DNA of 64,000 bases from Arabidopsis thaliana (lineage: Eukaryota > Streptophyta > Magnoliopsida > Brassicales > Brassicaceae): contig NC_003076.8 of the NCBI RefSeq assembly GCF_000001735.4, positions 9,672,001 to 9,736,000 of the forward strand. The letters are read 5' to 3'. The notes below the pieces were generated by a model. The model was not told the DNA's origin. It worked only from the letters and a program-made list of their open reading frames with translations, and searched no databases. The position numbers and the translations under genes are program-made. Within the stretch, counting starts at the first letter, position 1, and each line of letters starts with the position of its first letter. Of this stretch, positions 1 to 12,118 are shown piece by piece.

Positions 1-2085
1 CAATAAGTTGAATAAGATATTTCATTGCCAAATGTTATTGTGGACATTCTCAGGAGGTTCATGTGGATATAGTCTAATTTTTACAGTATTGTCATTTGGT
101 TGCAGTCTAGAAACAATCATCGAAAAGCAATTATTAAACTTTACTTTACCTCTTTGTTCTTATCTCCAGCTGCTACATTGCCTTTTGCATCGTATGCTTC
201 AAATTTCTGAAGATAGAAAAGATCTCAAGAACTCATTACAGCTTTGTAACACTGACCTGCTTTGTAAGAAACAAAATGATGACTTAAAGATAACACTGAC
301 CTGCTTCGTCAGAAACTCGAGTGTCAGTTGTATAAATGCTTTCTTAAGGTCCGTCCGGTCAATTCCAATCTGAGAAGTTGTCAAAAGGATGAAAAGAATA
401 GGGTGAGTTTGAAAATCCACTAGCGGAGAGAATCTTTTATCATTCATTGCTTCAGATCATATTCTCAGTATCTAAAATAAATTCAAACTGTTAAAAGAAC
501 TTGCCAGTCGAGCTTGTAAAGTTCGGATTTTGACAACCGGCTCAACCATTTCCCAGTAAACACCATCCCACATGGCTTCTCTTTGTTTAATTTCGTTCTT
601 CAGTGCCTAATAGTGAAAAGAAACCAAAATTTAACATTACAGAAAACCATCACATCTTCAACTTCAATACAAGAAAAAACTGATAATCAGTTAGATGGAA
701 AACTTACAGAGTACATTCTTTCAGTTACGTTTTTCCTTATCGTCTTCTTCTCACCATTGGCCATCTGAATATTAATCTGAAGAAAACCCGGGTAGCTAAG
801 TCAAGATGATTGTTAAACATTCTACTGTGAGACTAAAACAAACAAAAACACCCAAAAGGTATGTAAGTAATACCTGTTTGTATAACTCTAGTGCTTCTAT
901 GTAGAACGTATTCTTCGAATACCCAGTCTTTCTTAACTTAGCGATAGCGTAGGCACTTCTTAGCTGAAATTTAGAGTTTTGACATGTATTAAGACATCTG
1001 CAAAGCAAATATCCCAGTCTAATAATGCATGAATATGTTTCTACCTCCCGTATAAAATCCTCTTTCGTTCTTCGCCAACCACTTCTTGTAAAACATCTGA
1101 ACAACAATTAACAGAAAACAGCCGAGGCAATTATTAAAAACTCAACTCTAGTAGAACAACTATATTGTAGCTTATAGTCAGAACTTCCTAAAACGATTAA
1201 CAGTAAAAAAAAACAAGCAGAAAAGGGAAGTTTATCGCATTAGAAACAGTATCTTCCAATTTACCTCCGCCAAATCGAGATTTTCTCCCGGAGCGCATAG
1301 GGTTCATATACAAATCCAGGACTTACCATCGACACTCTAACAGCACCCTACACTCATAAATTCACCAATGTGAGAGAATCAAAACCATAGGAAGCAATAT
1401 ATTTATATCAGTGACATTAGAAACCAAACCAAATCTGACAAAAAGTTCATGAGGATGAGACACTTCACACACCGTTTTCTGTAGCTGAGGTGGAGCCTTA
1501 ACTTGCGTTGTAGCAGACCTTTTTTCATTCATAAACGGCAAAAACTCTGCAATCTGATAAACAACACCAAATCATGTATATATGATTCAAACCAAAGATC
1601 AATGATTTCAACACCTAATGATGAATCTGATGATTATTACCATTGTAGATCGAAGCAAATGTGTATTGACGCTGTGGCCTTCATATAAACGTGAATACGC
1701 ACTTTTTCCATGAGCTTCAGGAACTGGAAATGTAAACTAAATTACTCCAAAAGCATCACTTCACAGTCACATTCAATGGAGAAATTGAGAAAAATTACCG
1801 TGACAAAGAGAAGAATGATAGCTTCTCCAACAACCAAATCTGAAATCATCTCCAATTTGAATCAAAGAGAACTCATTTCCATTCCTAAATCTGAAGAAAC
1901 CAATGATGAAGAAAGCTAAAAATTGAATCTTTTTGGTAACAGAAACGATTCAGAGTTCAATTTCACGTATTTTCCTAAAACGCAATCAAAGTTAGGAAAT
2001 TTGCTTACGGAAGAGAAGAAGATTCTCTTGATCCAGCTGTTTTCAATAAAGAACGAACTGTTTGAAATCTTCTCACGAGCGACAT
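1..2085 (-). CDS. Tim44-like domain mitochondrial protein, partial at left edge
   Basis: Minus-strand gene of at least 11 coding exons: 2085-2009, 1890-1799, 1723-1641, 1553-1473, 1347-1265, 1096-1045, 963-874, 776-708, 606-505, 369-301, 206-150. These join in frame to 285 residues. The N-terminus MSLVRRFQTVRSLLKTAGS is Arg/Ser-rich and non-acidic, a typical mitochondrial presequence. The second half holds the Tim44/mL45-type fold: EALELYKQ, then an exon with TERMYSALKNEI, then WDGVYWEMVEP and RTDLKKAFIQLTLEFLTKQ, then KFEAYDAKGN. In this family the fold acts in protein import (Tim44) or as a large-subunit mitoribosomal protein (mL45/Mba1), so a role at the inner membrane or ribosome is likely but not fixed by the sequence. 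After the donor at 149 no in-frame exon is visible before position 1, so the last exon (about 30 residues) probably lies outside the window. The intron after 505 has a GC donor. Confidence 0.8.
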
Positions 2086-2633
2086 TTTTTATCTGGGTGA
2101 AGAAATCTCAAAGAAAAACCCTAACTTTCATTGATCTCAAATTCCATCGAAGGATTTTTGTCTGTGCTGATTCGACTGTTCAATCGGAAGGGTTTAAGGC
2201 GGAAGAGATTGGCTACATCGCGGAGCACTGTATCTCCGTGTGCCTTCTCTTCTAGACTGAAAACGTGGACACACGTTTCGGAAACGCAAACGCAGGTTTT
2301 TTTCACAATTGGGCTAAAACATGAGCAAGGTTTCAACTTTCAACAACACAACCGCAGAAAATCACAGATTTTGAGCCCAAAACGCATAATCAGTAAAAAC
2401 ACGTTCTAGGACTTTCGCGGTACAAAGAATCTTGATTTGTTATCTCATTATACAGAACATCAATGAACATATTACATCAACCAAAAATAAACAGATAAAC
2501 GAAAATGGAATGACAAATGTGTCTCAAAACAATATCTGGTTATCGCATTTGGCCAGTTTGTTCTTAGTCCCACATTTTCGAGTCGACTAGAGAGCGATTT
2601 TCGAGTTTTCTGTTAGAAGAAGCTGCCTTTTGA

Positions 2634-4118
2634 CTATAGAATAGTGAAAGAAATGGCAGCAGATCGGAGCTTCAACTCATCGTCTTTCCATTTGGATTCC
2701 GGTGCAGCTGCTCCAGCGATATAAACCTTTTCAAGATTAAGAAAGAGACGCAGAGTGAGTAATGAATCTCGAAATATGAATGTCGAGGAGTAATCAAATG
2801 TGTGTTTTGCAGCAGAGACCTTCCCTCTGTTCACAGAGGCTACTAGAGCTATGCGTTCTTCATCTCTACCAAACTCGTAGAAGTAGTAATTTCTGCAGAT
2901 ATAAATAACAAGAATTTCAAACAGATGAGTCCTTTGGAAATTCTCCTATCAAGAACATTGATTCCCGAACCGATGGGAGTATAGTTTGAAGCTACTTGCC
3001 TTAAACCTTCTTCTTCCTTTACCTTGATTGTACGAGCAGAGTAAATTGTTGCCGCACCTGCTCATGCATAAAGAATATCAAAGACAAGATTCTAAGCAAT
3101 TTTCTAATATGTATATGATTTAGCGAACCTGGAACAAAAAGTCTTGCAGCTGCCTTCAATGATCCCAAATCAGATATATCTTTAGCCTATTTGAATCAGA
3201 GATCATTCGATGAGCTTAGTGAACAAGGCAAACTGATGACTGCGGAAAATGTAAACTTGTAAAGGAAATGACTTTGCAGTGCAAACCTCTAAGAAAGTGA
3301 TCTTAAGTTGATTTGAAGGACGAATGACTACACTCAAAACTTCTGATCTGCATACACAAATGATTTATCACACAAGTTATCCTAATGGAAATCCAAAGGG
3401 ATTATAAAGGAAGAGGAACAAACAATACCCATCAGGAGTTTGGAACCGGGCGGCGAAAGTTTGTGGCTTTGCCTTGTCACCATAGAGAGACAATCCCGCA
3501 GAGTAATCCTAGAGGATGAGGTAACACATAATGTCAAGAACAATGATCATTTCATCCCAAAAAAGGAAGTAGCACCAGTTTTCAATTCAAGCTTAAGATT
3601 CTACTGATCTTGAAACACAGAACACAATGTAACAGTAACTCTTAAACCTCAAAATCAAATTGACTAGAACAACAACCATTGATTCAGACCTAACTTGGCA
3701 GCTAAATACATTGATCACTAAAAAGTCTACAACTTTAACCAAAGGAGCAGTCTTTGCATCGCTATATCACTCATTGATTCGTATTCATAAGAGATTGGTC
3801 ACAGAGTTTACACACCTCAGGCTCATTGACGTCTTCAAAGTCAGGAGGAACCCTAATAGCGAACCCACTACCAAAGTACTGGAACCAAGACTTAGTGTTC
3901 GCAATGCCGAGTCGTAACGGTTTGGTAGACTTCAAAGGATCAGCTAATGACTCTGGAATTTGGTTTTGAAAGATGAAGGAGACGAAACAGAGTGATGCTG
4001 TTCTAAGCACCACATCTCTCCGAAAGGTAGCAGAAGAAGAGAGAATTTTGGGTTTATAAGGGTTTTGAGGTTTAGGGTTTGGTGGATGAAGAGAGAGGGA
4101 GTGAAGTAGAATGGCCAT
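2634..4118 (-). CDS. PsbP-like (Mog1/PsbP/DUF1795 fold) plastid protein
   Basis: Seven exons: 4118-3816, 3508-3429, 3347-3287, 3186-3129, 3057-3000, 2892-2820, 2726-2634, giving 241 residues. The N-terminus is Ser/Pro-rich with RRDVVLRTASLCFVSF and a small-residue stretch resembling a thylakoid-targeting bipartite signal (twin Arg followed by a hydrophobic run, ending near ESLADP). The rest has the PsbP-family pattern: GFAIRVPPDFEDV, LYGDKAKPQTFAARF, then VYIAGAAAPESKW near the C-terminus. PsbP relatives act in the thylakoid lumen around photosystem II or NDH; the exact role of this one is unknown. Intron 5 starts with GC instead of GT (AAG|GCAAGT); no GT alternative keeps the frame. An upstream in-frame ATG at 4229 would add 37 residues including a poly-Leu run encoded by a CTT repeat; I prefer 4118 because the plastid-type leader begins there. 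It shares a 243-bp divergent promoter with the next gene. Confidence 0.88.
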
Positions 4119-4361
4119 GAGAAGAGGAAGAAGAAGAAGAAGAAGAAGATAGAAGAAGGCTTCATTGCTTCGAATGGATAAGAAGTGGGGAGATTCTCTG
4201 AAGTGTTTAGAAGACAAATGATGGTGCAAGGCGAAGGGTACAATAGAAATTTCGTTTTTTTTGAAGGGTTATTTGGTCCTTTTGTATATAGGCCCATTAG
4301 GCCCAAAGTTTGCATGCTTTTGATGTGGCTAGTGATCCTCGGAGCTTGACACGGTGAAGTC
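4119..4361. promoter_or_regulatory. Divergent promoter with paired GGCCCA (site II) motifs
   Basis: Only 243 bp separate the start codons of the PsbP-like gene (minus) and the methyltransferase gene (plus). Two GGCCCA copies lie at about 4290-4305, the element bound by TCP factors and common in nuclear genes for organelle and translation proteins. A GAA/CTT trinucleotide run at about 4120-4150 falls in the minus-strand leader. Regulation in common is inference. Confidence 0.55.
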
Positions 4362-6285
4362 ATGGCGGCGGAGACGGAGGCAGAATCACAGTACCTTAAT
4401 GTACTCTCTGCTTTCCTCGCCATCGAACCGGTGGACTCCGTCATCACTCTCGCTAGGTAAAACCACCATCATTCCCGCCGCCGCTAGCTTCTTTGTTCCA
4501 TTAGCTCCGGCGTTTGATTTTGCTTCTGTATGTTCTTTTTTGTGTAGAGGGTGCACTGGAGGATCAATTACTGAGAACGCCCAGAGATTTTTCTGGGAAA
4601 TTTGCGTTGAAGCTGTAAGTAAATTCTACTCTTTTGAAAACTCGGAGAAATGTGGAAGCTTTAAGATATTTGTAGTCAAGTTATTGATTTGGGACTTGTT
4701 AGTGTTTGCAAAATTGAATCTTGAGTTGTAGTAATGTGTAATTTACTGTGAAACTCGTGTATTGGATTAGGCTGCGAATGGTAACGGATCATACGCGAAG
4801 AAGTTACTGAAGAAACTCATAAATGAAGTTGAGTTAGAGAATGGTGAAGTATTGGATGAAGTGTATGAAGAGTATGCTCTTTACATGTTAACTTCTAAGG
4901 TGTACTTTTTTCTTTGCTATTTGAAGTTTTCTTGGTTTTTCTGTAGTTGATGGAAAAACAAAACTAAGTTTGGTTGGGTGTTTTAGGAAGATATATTGGT
5001 GAAAGAAAACATAAGGATAACCAAATTCATTTCTTTTCTTTTCCCTGAAGGTAAAGTCATGTCTTTGTTGTGTGTGTTTGTTTATTGTTTGTAGTTACTA
5101 TTGAGATGTGTTTTGCTGACTTATTATGTGGATTAGGTTCGTACAAACACCCGAGTTGTCCAAGGTCGAGGAAATTAGTTATTCCGCTGCATTGTTCGTT
5201 GAACATGCTTGAAGGAGATACCGGGTAGGAGTGTTTATATGATCATTCAATTGCAAGAGTCTCGTTTCACGTTGCTCATTTTTTATCTTGGGGTTCTGGC
5301 AGGTGTTCCATCTGGCCATCGAGTCTGTTTCTGTCAGAATTTGTTTTGTCATTTCCAGAGTTATTCGCCAATAAAGCCTGTTTTGAGGTTAGTTTATTGA
5401 CTGATGAGGTTTACTTTGTGATCTATTATGTTCATTTCATGATTCGATGAAGCTTTGTTTAGGTTGGTTCTGGAGTTGGTATGGTCGGGATTTGCCTTGC
5501 ACATGTAAAGGCCAAAGAGGTATCCCTTAATTGCTTATTACCAAAGTTCACATCATAAGTACAAAGCTATGTTGACACACAAATATTTTTCTTGAGCAGG
5601 TGATACTAACAGACGGAGATCTTTTAACTTTGTCTAACATGAAGCTTAATTTGGAGAGAAATCACTTAAACTATGATGACGAGTTTCTCAAACAACCCGG
5701 AGAAGCTCAGAGTACAGTGAGTGTTAAACTCTCTTTTTGCTTTCTGATTCAGAGTATATAGGATACACGTAACCTATTCAAGATTGATTCTTATTTTTTC
5801 TTAAACAGCGAGTTAAATGCACTCATCTTCCATGGGAAACTGCATCGGAAAGTGAACTAAGCCAATATCGTCCAGATATTGTGTGAGTAAAAAATCTAGA
5901 ATTATATAGCAGAAGATGTTGCTTATCTCACTGACCCTTGCGTTTTAACAGTCTAGGCGCAGATGTAATCTATGATCCGTCATGTCTCCCTCATCTACTT
6001 CGGGTGCTAGTAGCCCTTTTAAAGAACCCACCCAAAAGAGGAAATGGCTCTCTCGAGACTGAAGACAGAGACACGACACAAGAAGAACACAGTCCCGCGG
6101 TGGCTTATATCGCATCTGTGATCCGCAATGTAGACACTTTTAATGTGTGCTTGACACTTGCAGACCAAATGGACCTTTCCATCACAGACGTGACCGCAGA
6201 ACTTACGCCTCGCTTTGAGCTTTTACCATATATGCATTCGTATGACCGCTCAACCGTTCGGCTCTTCTCCATATCCTCCAGATAA
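4362..6285 (+). CDS. SAM-dependent methyltransferase, FAM86/METTL21-like (EEF2KMT type)
   Basis: Ten exons: 4362-4456, 4548-4614, 4771-4899, 4987-5050, 5137-5224, 5303-5387, 5463-5519, 5600-5716, 5809-5882, 5952-6285, joining to 369 residues. The C-terminal half is a Rossmann methyltransferase: motif I is VGSGVGMVGICLAH, motif II VILTDGD, and the post-motif DIVLGADVIYDP, which in the METTL21/FAM86 group holds the catalytic-site acidic residue. Upstream CSIWPSSLFLSEF matches the W-x-SS-x-L-SE box that precedes motif I in this group. Members methylate lysines on translation and chaperone proteins; FAM86 targets elongation factor 2, so eEF2 is a reasonable but unproven substrate. The gene ends 535 bp before the fusion gene on the same strand. 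Confidence 0.88.
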
Positions 6286-6820
6286 TGTAATTCTTTCAGA
6301 AGCAATTTAGTTTCTTTACAATTGAAATCAAATATTCCTGGACCGTTATTTCGAAACATATTCCAAGATGGTTGTTGGTTGGTCAGGTCGAAGGTTTGGT
6401 GGTTGAAATCGCGGTTATTAGCATTTCATGTGTTTGCGGAAATGTGTATGTTGATCTTAGATTAAGGGTTATATATACAACCGCTAAACGCAATCACTGG
6501 TTGTTGCAATTATTTGATTTATGGTTTGACAGAAATTGGAGGATCTCTGGGAGTGCAAATAATTACATTATCACTCACCAACTTCGATGTGGCAGGAGAT
6601 AAGATAAGATACTTGTGAAGATTAAACTAATCAAAAAACATCAATCAATTTCTTTTGGAAACTTGTAATCTTTCCCAAAAGTGTAAAAAAATAAAAATTT
6701 GATCTTTTTTTTTACATAAGTCCAAGATTATCGTCTGGTTCTTGTTTATAAAGAGAAACACGGACTAAGGCAATAATAGTTTTGTTGAAGTTGAGATTGA
6801 TTTCAAAGGGATCGTCTTTA
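6286..6820 (+). other. Intergenic spacer between two same-strand genes
   Basis: This 535-bp stretch holds the 3' end of the methyltransferase transcript and the leader of the fusion gene. It is A/T-rich around 6680-6715. I see no other gene, RNA or repeat. The short distance makes occasional read-through transcripts possible. Confidence 0.5.
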
Positions 6821-9800
6821 ATGGAGGTGATACACGCATGGTCTGCTCCAAGATCACTCAGCACCACTCTCATGTACTCCTTTGCCCAGGTACTCTTTTT
6901 GTTTTCTTACCTTACTCAGAGATTTTTCCTGGAAATGGAACAGATTTGCCCAGGTACTGTTTTATCATAGAAAATTTATTGATGATCTAAATTTTGTTTG
7001 AGTGATTGAATCCCACCTTCTGAGCAGTAGAGAAATAGTTCTCTGTGTATTGATACCAGGAAAGAAAGAAAAAAGGATCAAAATTTTTGGTTTTAAATAT
7101 TCTTCTTGGCTTCAAAACATCTATGTGTCCTCAATGATAAACAGTTCCGAATAAAAGTTTTTTACATTTTTGAGTTATTGTGAAACTATGTATGGTGTGA
7201 GTTGTAACTTGCAAGATGCTTTGGTTTAAATTTCTTCAGAGAGATGACATTGAAGTGCTTGATGAGCCATTATACGCTGCGTTCCTCAAGTCTACGGGTG
7301 TTGATAGGCCTTACAAAGATGAGCTTCTCTCTAAGATGGTAAGTTAATTCACATTAGTCAATTTAGGCATAGAGGAGAAATAGTATAATCGTCGCGTTTT
7401 CTAATAGGAGTGTGATGGAGAAAAGGTGGTGAAGGATATCATTTATGGTCCAGGAAAGAAGAAATATAGGTTTTGTAAGGTTATACTCACTTCTCTTTCT
7501 GATATAGAGACTTCAATTTTGTTCTATACCACACTGTGTTTGGGATAAATTTGTGTTTCTGGCCTTTCTCTGCACAGCATATATCGAAACAGCGACTTCT
7601 TGGTTTGCCAAGTGAACTAATGAGTGAAGGGAAGCACTTTATATTGATACGCAATCCCCTCAACATATTGGTAAGCTTCTCAAACTCACTTCTGGTGTTA
7701 TGTTTTCGTGGAGATTCTTCTGGGTTGGTTTTGTCTTGACGTTTATGGGTCTGATCCTTTCTGGTTTGAGATGTTTCCTCTCTTTGCTTTCGTTTCTTTG
7801 TCTTTTCTTGCAGCCTTCTTTTGAGAAGATACACCCTTCATCGTTTCACGAATTGGGACTGGGAGAGTTAGTATCGATATACAGTGATCTCTGTCAGATG
7901 GGAACACCACCAGCAATCATCGATGCAGATGAGCTCCAGCGAGATCCCGAGGTTTCATTGCTATATTATGAAATTTTCACAAGGAAACCATTTCTTTTAT
8001 GTAAGAAGATTCTTATGTTCTGTGCCATTCTTCTATTTTCAGGCTACACTACGCAGTCTTTGTGATGACTTAGAGATCCCCTTTCAAGCCTCTATGCTTA
8101 AGTAGACCCTCTATGCTCTAGTGATCTCTTCGATTTGACAGTTAATGGCAAAAGCAATGACTGTATCTTTATTGTTTGCGTTCTCTTAAAGATGGGAGGC
8201 TGGTCCTATACCAGAAGATGGACTTTGGGCTCCATGGTGGTACGAGACTCTTCATAAATCAACAGGGTTCTCGTCGCCCCAGAAGTACCCTCAGGTACAA
8301 GACCTGTTTTCGCTGCAATTTAAGATCCTGAAACTCAGACATCATTCAAACTACAATGTGTTTTGTTTTGCTTTCAGACTTTCCCTTTAATGCATTACGA
8401 TTTGCTGGAGCAATGTTTACCGCTGTACAACATTCTGAGGTGCCACATGAAGCACAAGTCATCGCTCTTGTCCAGCACCTTACCTCCTCCCAGTCTCCCA
8501 GTTCCTGAAAATGCTAAACTTCTTGCTTGGGTTGGTGATGAGATTGTGCCACGAGAGATGGCGAAGGTGCTTGAGCCATACATGGATCTCTGTTTGTTAT
8601 TTCTTGTTTATGCTTATGTTCTGATGTTATTTGTCTTTATTCTTGCTTAAGGTTTCTGTTTTTGACTCGGTCGTGCAAGGCGGTGACTCTGTATGGGAAG
8701 GTCTTCGTATATACAAAGGGAAAGTATTTAAGCTTGAAGAACATCTAGACCGGTAAGAAGCAAGTAAGAGAAAGTACTTCTTCGAATCATTCTTAGTAAT
8801 ATGTTGAAGTGTTGCATATAGGTTGTCTGATTCCGCAAAGGCTCTGGCTTTCAACAATGTCCCAACCCGCGAGGAGGTAAGTATATGATGAAGATAAAAA
8901 TCATTGTCATTGTTTGGAATATGGGACTTTTCAATGAAGCTATCACAACTGAAAATGCACAGATAAAAGAAGCCATCTTCAGAACTCTCATAACCAATGG
9001 GATGTTTGACAATACACATATAAGATTGTCTCTAACTCGAGGCAAAAAGGTATTAATCACACTTTGACCAACTTCAAAGTAAATTATATGCAAGAAGATG
9101 CTTCTTTCTGTTTCCATTTCAATCATTTTAAACCTAAACAGCTATCAATTTTGTTTCTTTTAAGGTCACATCTGGAATGAGCCCTGCATTTAACCGTTAT
9201 GGATGTACTTTGATCGGTAAAGTTTCAGATTTTTCTCTTGCAAGCATACAACTAAACTCTGTGGAATATGGTTTTTTGAGTATTATCGTTTTTCAAAATA
9301 TTGTGTAGTGCTTGCTGAATGGAAGCCTCCGGTATATGACAATGATGGCGGAATTGTGCTGGTGACTGCAACTACACGCCGGAATTCACCCAACGTATAA
9401 AATTGCTCTCATTGTCTTGCATTTATATTTATTTGAGAAACACATTTGCTCAGAAGTGTTTTTGTCCATTGTTGTTTAATCTTCTTCTAAACTTTCTTTC
9501 CAGAATTTAGATTCCAAGATTCATCACAACAACCTCCTCAATAATATACTTGCAAAGGTACCATCCTTTGCCTGTCATCGAGTTGAATCCGTGATCATGT
9601 GTTATTAGGGACGTCATTGTGAGATGTTTTTATTGGTAATGACACAGATTGAAAGCAACAATGCCAACGTCGATGATGCAATCATGCTTGACAAGGATGG
9701 GTTTGTGTCTGAAACCAATGCAACCAACATTGTAAGATCCTCGGATTGAACATTTTTTACTCTCAAAGAACCGTACTGAATCTCTGTGTAGCATTTGGAA

Positions 9801-10468
9801 ACTAACATGGTGGAGGAACTCTGTTGGTGCAGTTCATGGTGAAGAAAGACCGAGTACTCACTCCTCACGCAGATTATTGTCTCCCCGGCATTACTCGAGC
9901 TACTGTAAGAGAGAAGAAGATTCATATTCTTTCTGATAACATATTTCAGGACTATAACATGACCAGTCTTATTTTCTAATCCATGTCCAGGTGATGGAAC
10001 TGGTGGTGAAAGAGAACTTTATCTTAGAAGAACGTAGAATCAGCTTGTCGGAATTCCATACAGCTGATGAGGTTTCCTCATCTTTTCCTTAATCTTAGAA
10101 TCTCAAATGATCACTAACTAAGTGTTATCAATCCATATCAAAACTTTCTAGGTATGGACTACAGGAACTATGGGAGAACTCAGCCCGGTACATACTCAAT
10201 CTCTATTTTACAATCAAGGAATATGAAAATCTCAATGTTTTGAGTGAAGATTTCCTTCTTGTGAAACACTTTCTGGTTGGTTTTTGTGCCGCTTATTTAT
10301 CGAGGTTATTGGTTTTAGGTTGTGAAAATTGATGGGCGTGTGATCGGTGAAGGAAAAGTAGGACCGGTAACAAGAAGACTTCAAAATGCTTACAAGAAAC
10401 TGACGGATGGTTCAGGTGTCCCAATACCTACTTACCAAGAAGTCAAGAACCTTGAACCATGTGTTTGA
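6821..10468 (+). CDS. Fusion: sulfotransferase-like P-loop domain + class IV (branched-chain type) PLP aminotransferase
   Basis: Nineteen exons from 6821-6889 to 10319-10468, all phases consistent, give 559 residues. Residues 1 to about 245 resemble a sulfotransferase/P-loop domain: [15 protein letters not shown] carries a PRS-T loop in place of the usual nucleotide loop, and [12 protein letters not shown] matches the RNP-type 3'-phosphosulfate binding box. From about 270 to the end lies a class IV aminotransferase: [20 protein letters not shown], then [12 protein letters not shown] where the Lys after N-N-L is the expected Schiff-base Lys of the branched-chain/D-amino-acid group (here LAKIES follows), then ETNATNIF and [11 protein letters not shown]. 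The last two blocks bind the PLP phosphate. Fold-IV enzymes transaminate branched-chain or D-amino acids, or cleave aminodeoxychorismate; the substrate here is unknown. The two-domain architecture is the notable point, as the N-terminal half could be a regulatory or inactive sulfotransferase. Confidence 0.88.
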
Positions 10469-12118
10469 TCGTAGAACACGAATGGTAAACCAGGCTTGTT
10501 AAATGTGTTCATCTAGATTCGTAAACTCTAACAAGAACGTTGAACAAAAGGAACCTTATTTTGGAAAAATGAAATCAACGTTAACATAATTTCATCATTG
10601 GTTTTTTATTTTTGAAGTACTGAAAAGGTTTTGTGATTGCAGGAAAAAAACATTGCATACGAGGAAAACGGCACGTATTTCAGAGGAAAGCTGTGGTGTT
10701 TTACGTTTTTGAATAGAAAGTGCGTGCTGTTTTAGCTCTCAAACTCTCTCATATTATGCTGTTGACCTGTTGTAGCCTGTGGGTCAATGTAATCACAGTT
10801 GGTCGCAAATCCAAGTCAAGTCAGGCTCTCTTGTTTGACTTTTCAATTTTTTTTTCCACAATAACGATAATGCTGATCAATAAACAAAACCATAATATCA
10901 TCAATTTTTGCTTTGAGTTCTAGTATATATAAAAAACTATAAAGTCCTTAGTTTGGGTTGAGAAGCATAAATTTAAACCTCCCACAATGAATTTTTTAAA
11001 TATGCATTAAAGGAGTTTGAATCCTGATAACATAACAACAGTGTAAATACCAAATACTAGACTACTATATGCTTTGATCTAAAAACATAAGAAAATAACA
11101 TTATTAGTAAGTAAAGACACTTGGTTTAAGTAGTAAACTCCCTAATGGATCTAGTTTTTCACTTTCCATGTCATTTTCAAATATTATATCGACTAAAATA
11201 GGTGATAACAAAAAAGTAACTTATAGAGAGAAAAAAAAATTAGTTCATGTTGGAGACATAACTTTTGCTAATTTAAATCAAAGATCAAATGAATTTGGTT
11301 TGCTTTTGGGACTATAGTGACCACACATATAATAAATAGTGTGATTCCACGAGATTTGTTATTGGTTAAAAGGTAAAATTGAAAAATTGCAGATCATTTT
11401 GTCTTTGTGCAGATTGCCAATTTTTATTCCCAACGGATTGGATTTGCCAATTCAAAGTCAACAGAAATTGTAATTAAAAAAAAAAAGAAGCATATTTGAG
11501 TTAGTGATCAGGATAGACCTATGATGGCTAAAGACTTTCTAGAAGAATATGAATATCAAAGTAGTCGTCTATAAATGATGACGGCTAAGACTAGTAAACA
11601 TAAATTTGTTAATTTTTTCAAGTAATTTTTTCTTCGTGTGATCACATATCATTAACATGTTCCAAATTCATGGTCCTCTTATCTTGAATAAGATTTTAGT
11701 ATGTATTGTAAACTAGCTCAAAACATTAACATTTCTGTAATAAACGAATGAATGAAACTTGCCGGTGAAATAGTAAATTATAAAAAAGAGATATGAAAAT
11801 GACCATTTTAGATGAAATAAAAGATACTTTTCATACATACATATACAGAGTTTAGGACCATTTCAACAACTTCTTCGAAGTCATCGAACTATTTTGATTT
11901 GTATGACTTTTCACTTCCATCTCCAATTGGAAACTTCTGACCGTCCACGTGGCATTCAATAAGTAACACATTTGCTTATGACATATCCCCTAACTTCCTC
12001 GCTTCTTCTCCACGACTTTTTCAAACTTTTCAAAACCTCCCTATAAACTTCAGATCCTTATTCCTCACAATATTAAACCAAAAAAAAAAACTAACTTTTT
12101 GGGACTCCAGAACTAATA
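10469..12118. other. Intergenic, upstream region of ATL31
   Basis: About 1.65 kb of A/T-rich DNA with no coding potential. The first 150 bp is the 3' end of the fusion gene. The proximal 200 bp is the ATL31 promoter described separately. I recognise no transposon. Confidence 0.5.
11945..12047 (+). promoter_or_regulatory. ATL31 promoter: G-box and TATA box
   Basis: A perfect palindromic G-box CCACGTGG sits at 11945-11952 and a TATAAA at 12042-12047, about 75 bp before the ATG at 12119, a normal spacing for a plant leader. G-boxes recruit bZIP or bHLH factors in light, ABA and stress responses. Which factor acts here cannot be read from sequence. Confidence 0.55.

Noticed and set aside
1..149. 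Short last exon for the Tim44-like gene ending at TGA 22-24
   Set aside because: No acceptor gives an in-frame continuation of LVRDIW type, so the intron more likely continues past the window.
3944..4447. 167-residue minus-strand frame near 4.0-4.4 kb
   Set aside because: It runs against the methyltransferase exon 1 and out of frame with the PsbP-like first exon; composition is Ser/Pro/Phe leader in the wrong frame.
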